From Alphaproteobacteria bacterium UBA1002 (lineage in GTDB: Bacteria > Pseudomonadota > Alphaproteobacteria > Rickettsiales > UBA998), in the NCBI GenBank assembly GCA_002291845.1, contig DBAU01000029.1, forward strand, positions 1 through 13,784: a stretch of 13,784 nucleotides of DNA. Direction: 5' to 3'. Below are positions 13,207 to 13,784 of this stretch, piece by piece (the stretch's first letter is position 1; the number at the start of each line of letters is the position of its first letter). Under the pieces are notes generated by a model. That model saw only the letters and a program-made list of their open reading frames with translations. It had not been told where the DNA came from and did not search any database. The translations under genes and the position numbers were made by a program.

Positions 13207-13784
13207 TTGATCTATCTTGATTATAACGCGACCGCGCCACTGCGCCCTGCGGTGATCGAAGCTATGGCCGAGGTGCTGGCTGCGCCGTCTAATCCCTCGT
13301 CCGTGCATCGTTTTGGCCGCGCGGCAAAAAAACGCGTGGAAGATGCGAGGGCGCGGCTGGCGGAATTGGTAAGCTGCTTTCCTAATGAGATGATTTTACT
13401 GGGAAGTGGAACGGAAGCGAATAATCTGGTGCTGCGTAGCTTTGCGGGGCTAGAAGTATGGGTTTCTGCGGTTGAGCATGCCTCGGTATTGAAAACCGTG
13501 CCGGATGCGCCGCGTTTGCCCGTCACCCGGCAGGGGCGTATTGATCTGGACGCGCTGGCTGAGCGTCTGCGATCCGGGCCGGGCCCGGCGCTTGTCTCTG
13601 TGATGCTCGCGAATAATGAAACCGGGGTCATTCAGCCCGTGCGCGAGGTGGTCGAGCTGTGTCGCCCGCTCGGCATCAAAGTGCATTGTGATGCCGTGCA
13701 GGGGATGGGCAAAATGCCGGTGGATGCCGGAATGCTTGGCGTCGATTTCATGACGCTCGCCGCGCATAAAATGGGCGGCCCGGT
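13207..13784 (+). CDS. Cysteine desulfurase, NifS/IscS class (5' part, cut by window end)
   Basis: This PLP enzyme takes sulfur from cysteine as a persulfide for Fe-S cluster assembly. The first 192 codons are present. They open with IYLDYNATAPLRPAV, the classic N-terminus of NifS/IscS-type enzymes, then NPSSVHRFGR, GSGTEANNLVLRS, VEHASV with His91, MLANNETGVIQP, HCDAVQGMGKM with Asp162 and Gln165, and AAHKMGGP with the PLP-binding Lys188. The active-site cysteine loop lies beyond the edge. The start is a TTG at 13207. No in-frame ATG lies upstream within reach, and the conserved sequence begins at the very next codon. AGGCG 8 bases before is a fair ribosome site. Its place after iscR suggests the first gene of a suf-type operon, which would continue past the window. 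Confidence 0.94.
   Translation, partial: MIYLDYNATAPLRPAVIEAMAEVLAAPSNPSSVHRFGRAAKKRVEDARARLAELVSCFPNEMILLGSGTEANNLVLRSFAGLEVWVSAVEHASVLKTVPDAPRLPVTRQGRIDLDALAERLRSGPGPALVSVMLANNETGVIQPVREVVELCRPLGIKVHCDAVQGMGKMPVDAGMLGVDFMTLAAHKMGGP

Overview
This is a stretch of bacterial chromosome, almost certainly from an alphaproteobacterium of moderate to high GC content (judged by eye). The evidence is the gene content: a two-domain GlnE of about 970 residues, a DadA-type D-amino-acid dehydrogenase, a divergent tyrS/anmK pair, and an alpha/beta-hydrolase - cysE - iscR - cysteine desulfurase block of the kind that precedes alphaproteobacterial suf operons. Genes are tightly packed. No gap exceeds about 230 bases, and I saw no rRNA, tRNA, CRISPR, insertion sequence or phage gene.

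Layout. Bases 1-159 hold the N-terminus of a minus-strand membrane-anchored protein that runs off the window and is divergent from glnE (271-3177, +), which controls glutamine synthetase by adenylylation. A PrxQ/Bcp peroxiredoxin follows (3270-3767, +). Next come two minus-strand genes, an 81-residue small protein (3793-4038) and an alpha/beta hydrolase (4147-5022), then a 62-residue plus-strand small protein (5109-5297). The minus-strand dadA (5320-6564) is divergent from a Sir2-type deacylase (6640-7368, +), with a recognisable pair of opposed promoters between them. tyrS (7406-8764, -) is divergent from anmK (8830-9921, +). A 186-residue protein of unknown family (10048-10608, +) and a minus-strand COG2945-like hydrolase (10707-11414) follow.

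The right end is a sulfur and Fe-S module. cysE (makes O-acetylserine for cysteine synthesis) overlaps iscR (Fe-S-sensing Rrf2 repressor) by 4 bases. A small minus-strand gene follows, and then the first 192 codons of a cysteine desulfurase that is cut by the window edge. Together these link cysteine supply, sensing of cluster status and sulfur mobilisation. The cysE leader carries nested inverted repeats, and the desulfurase seems to have its own promoter facing that of the small antisense gene.

The most striking observation is a 69-base palindromic repeat (about 8005-8073) lying in frame inside tyrS. It adds about 23 residues to an essential aminoacyl-tRNA synthetase just before its KMSKS-like loop, in the manner of Rickettsia palindromic elements. 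Secondary oddities are a sirtuin that has lost its zinc-binding cysteines, a peroxiredoxin whose second cysteine is in the alternative position, and several small unrecognised genes. I did not find a clear new multi-gene system. Most of the window is housekeeping.
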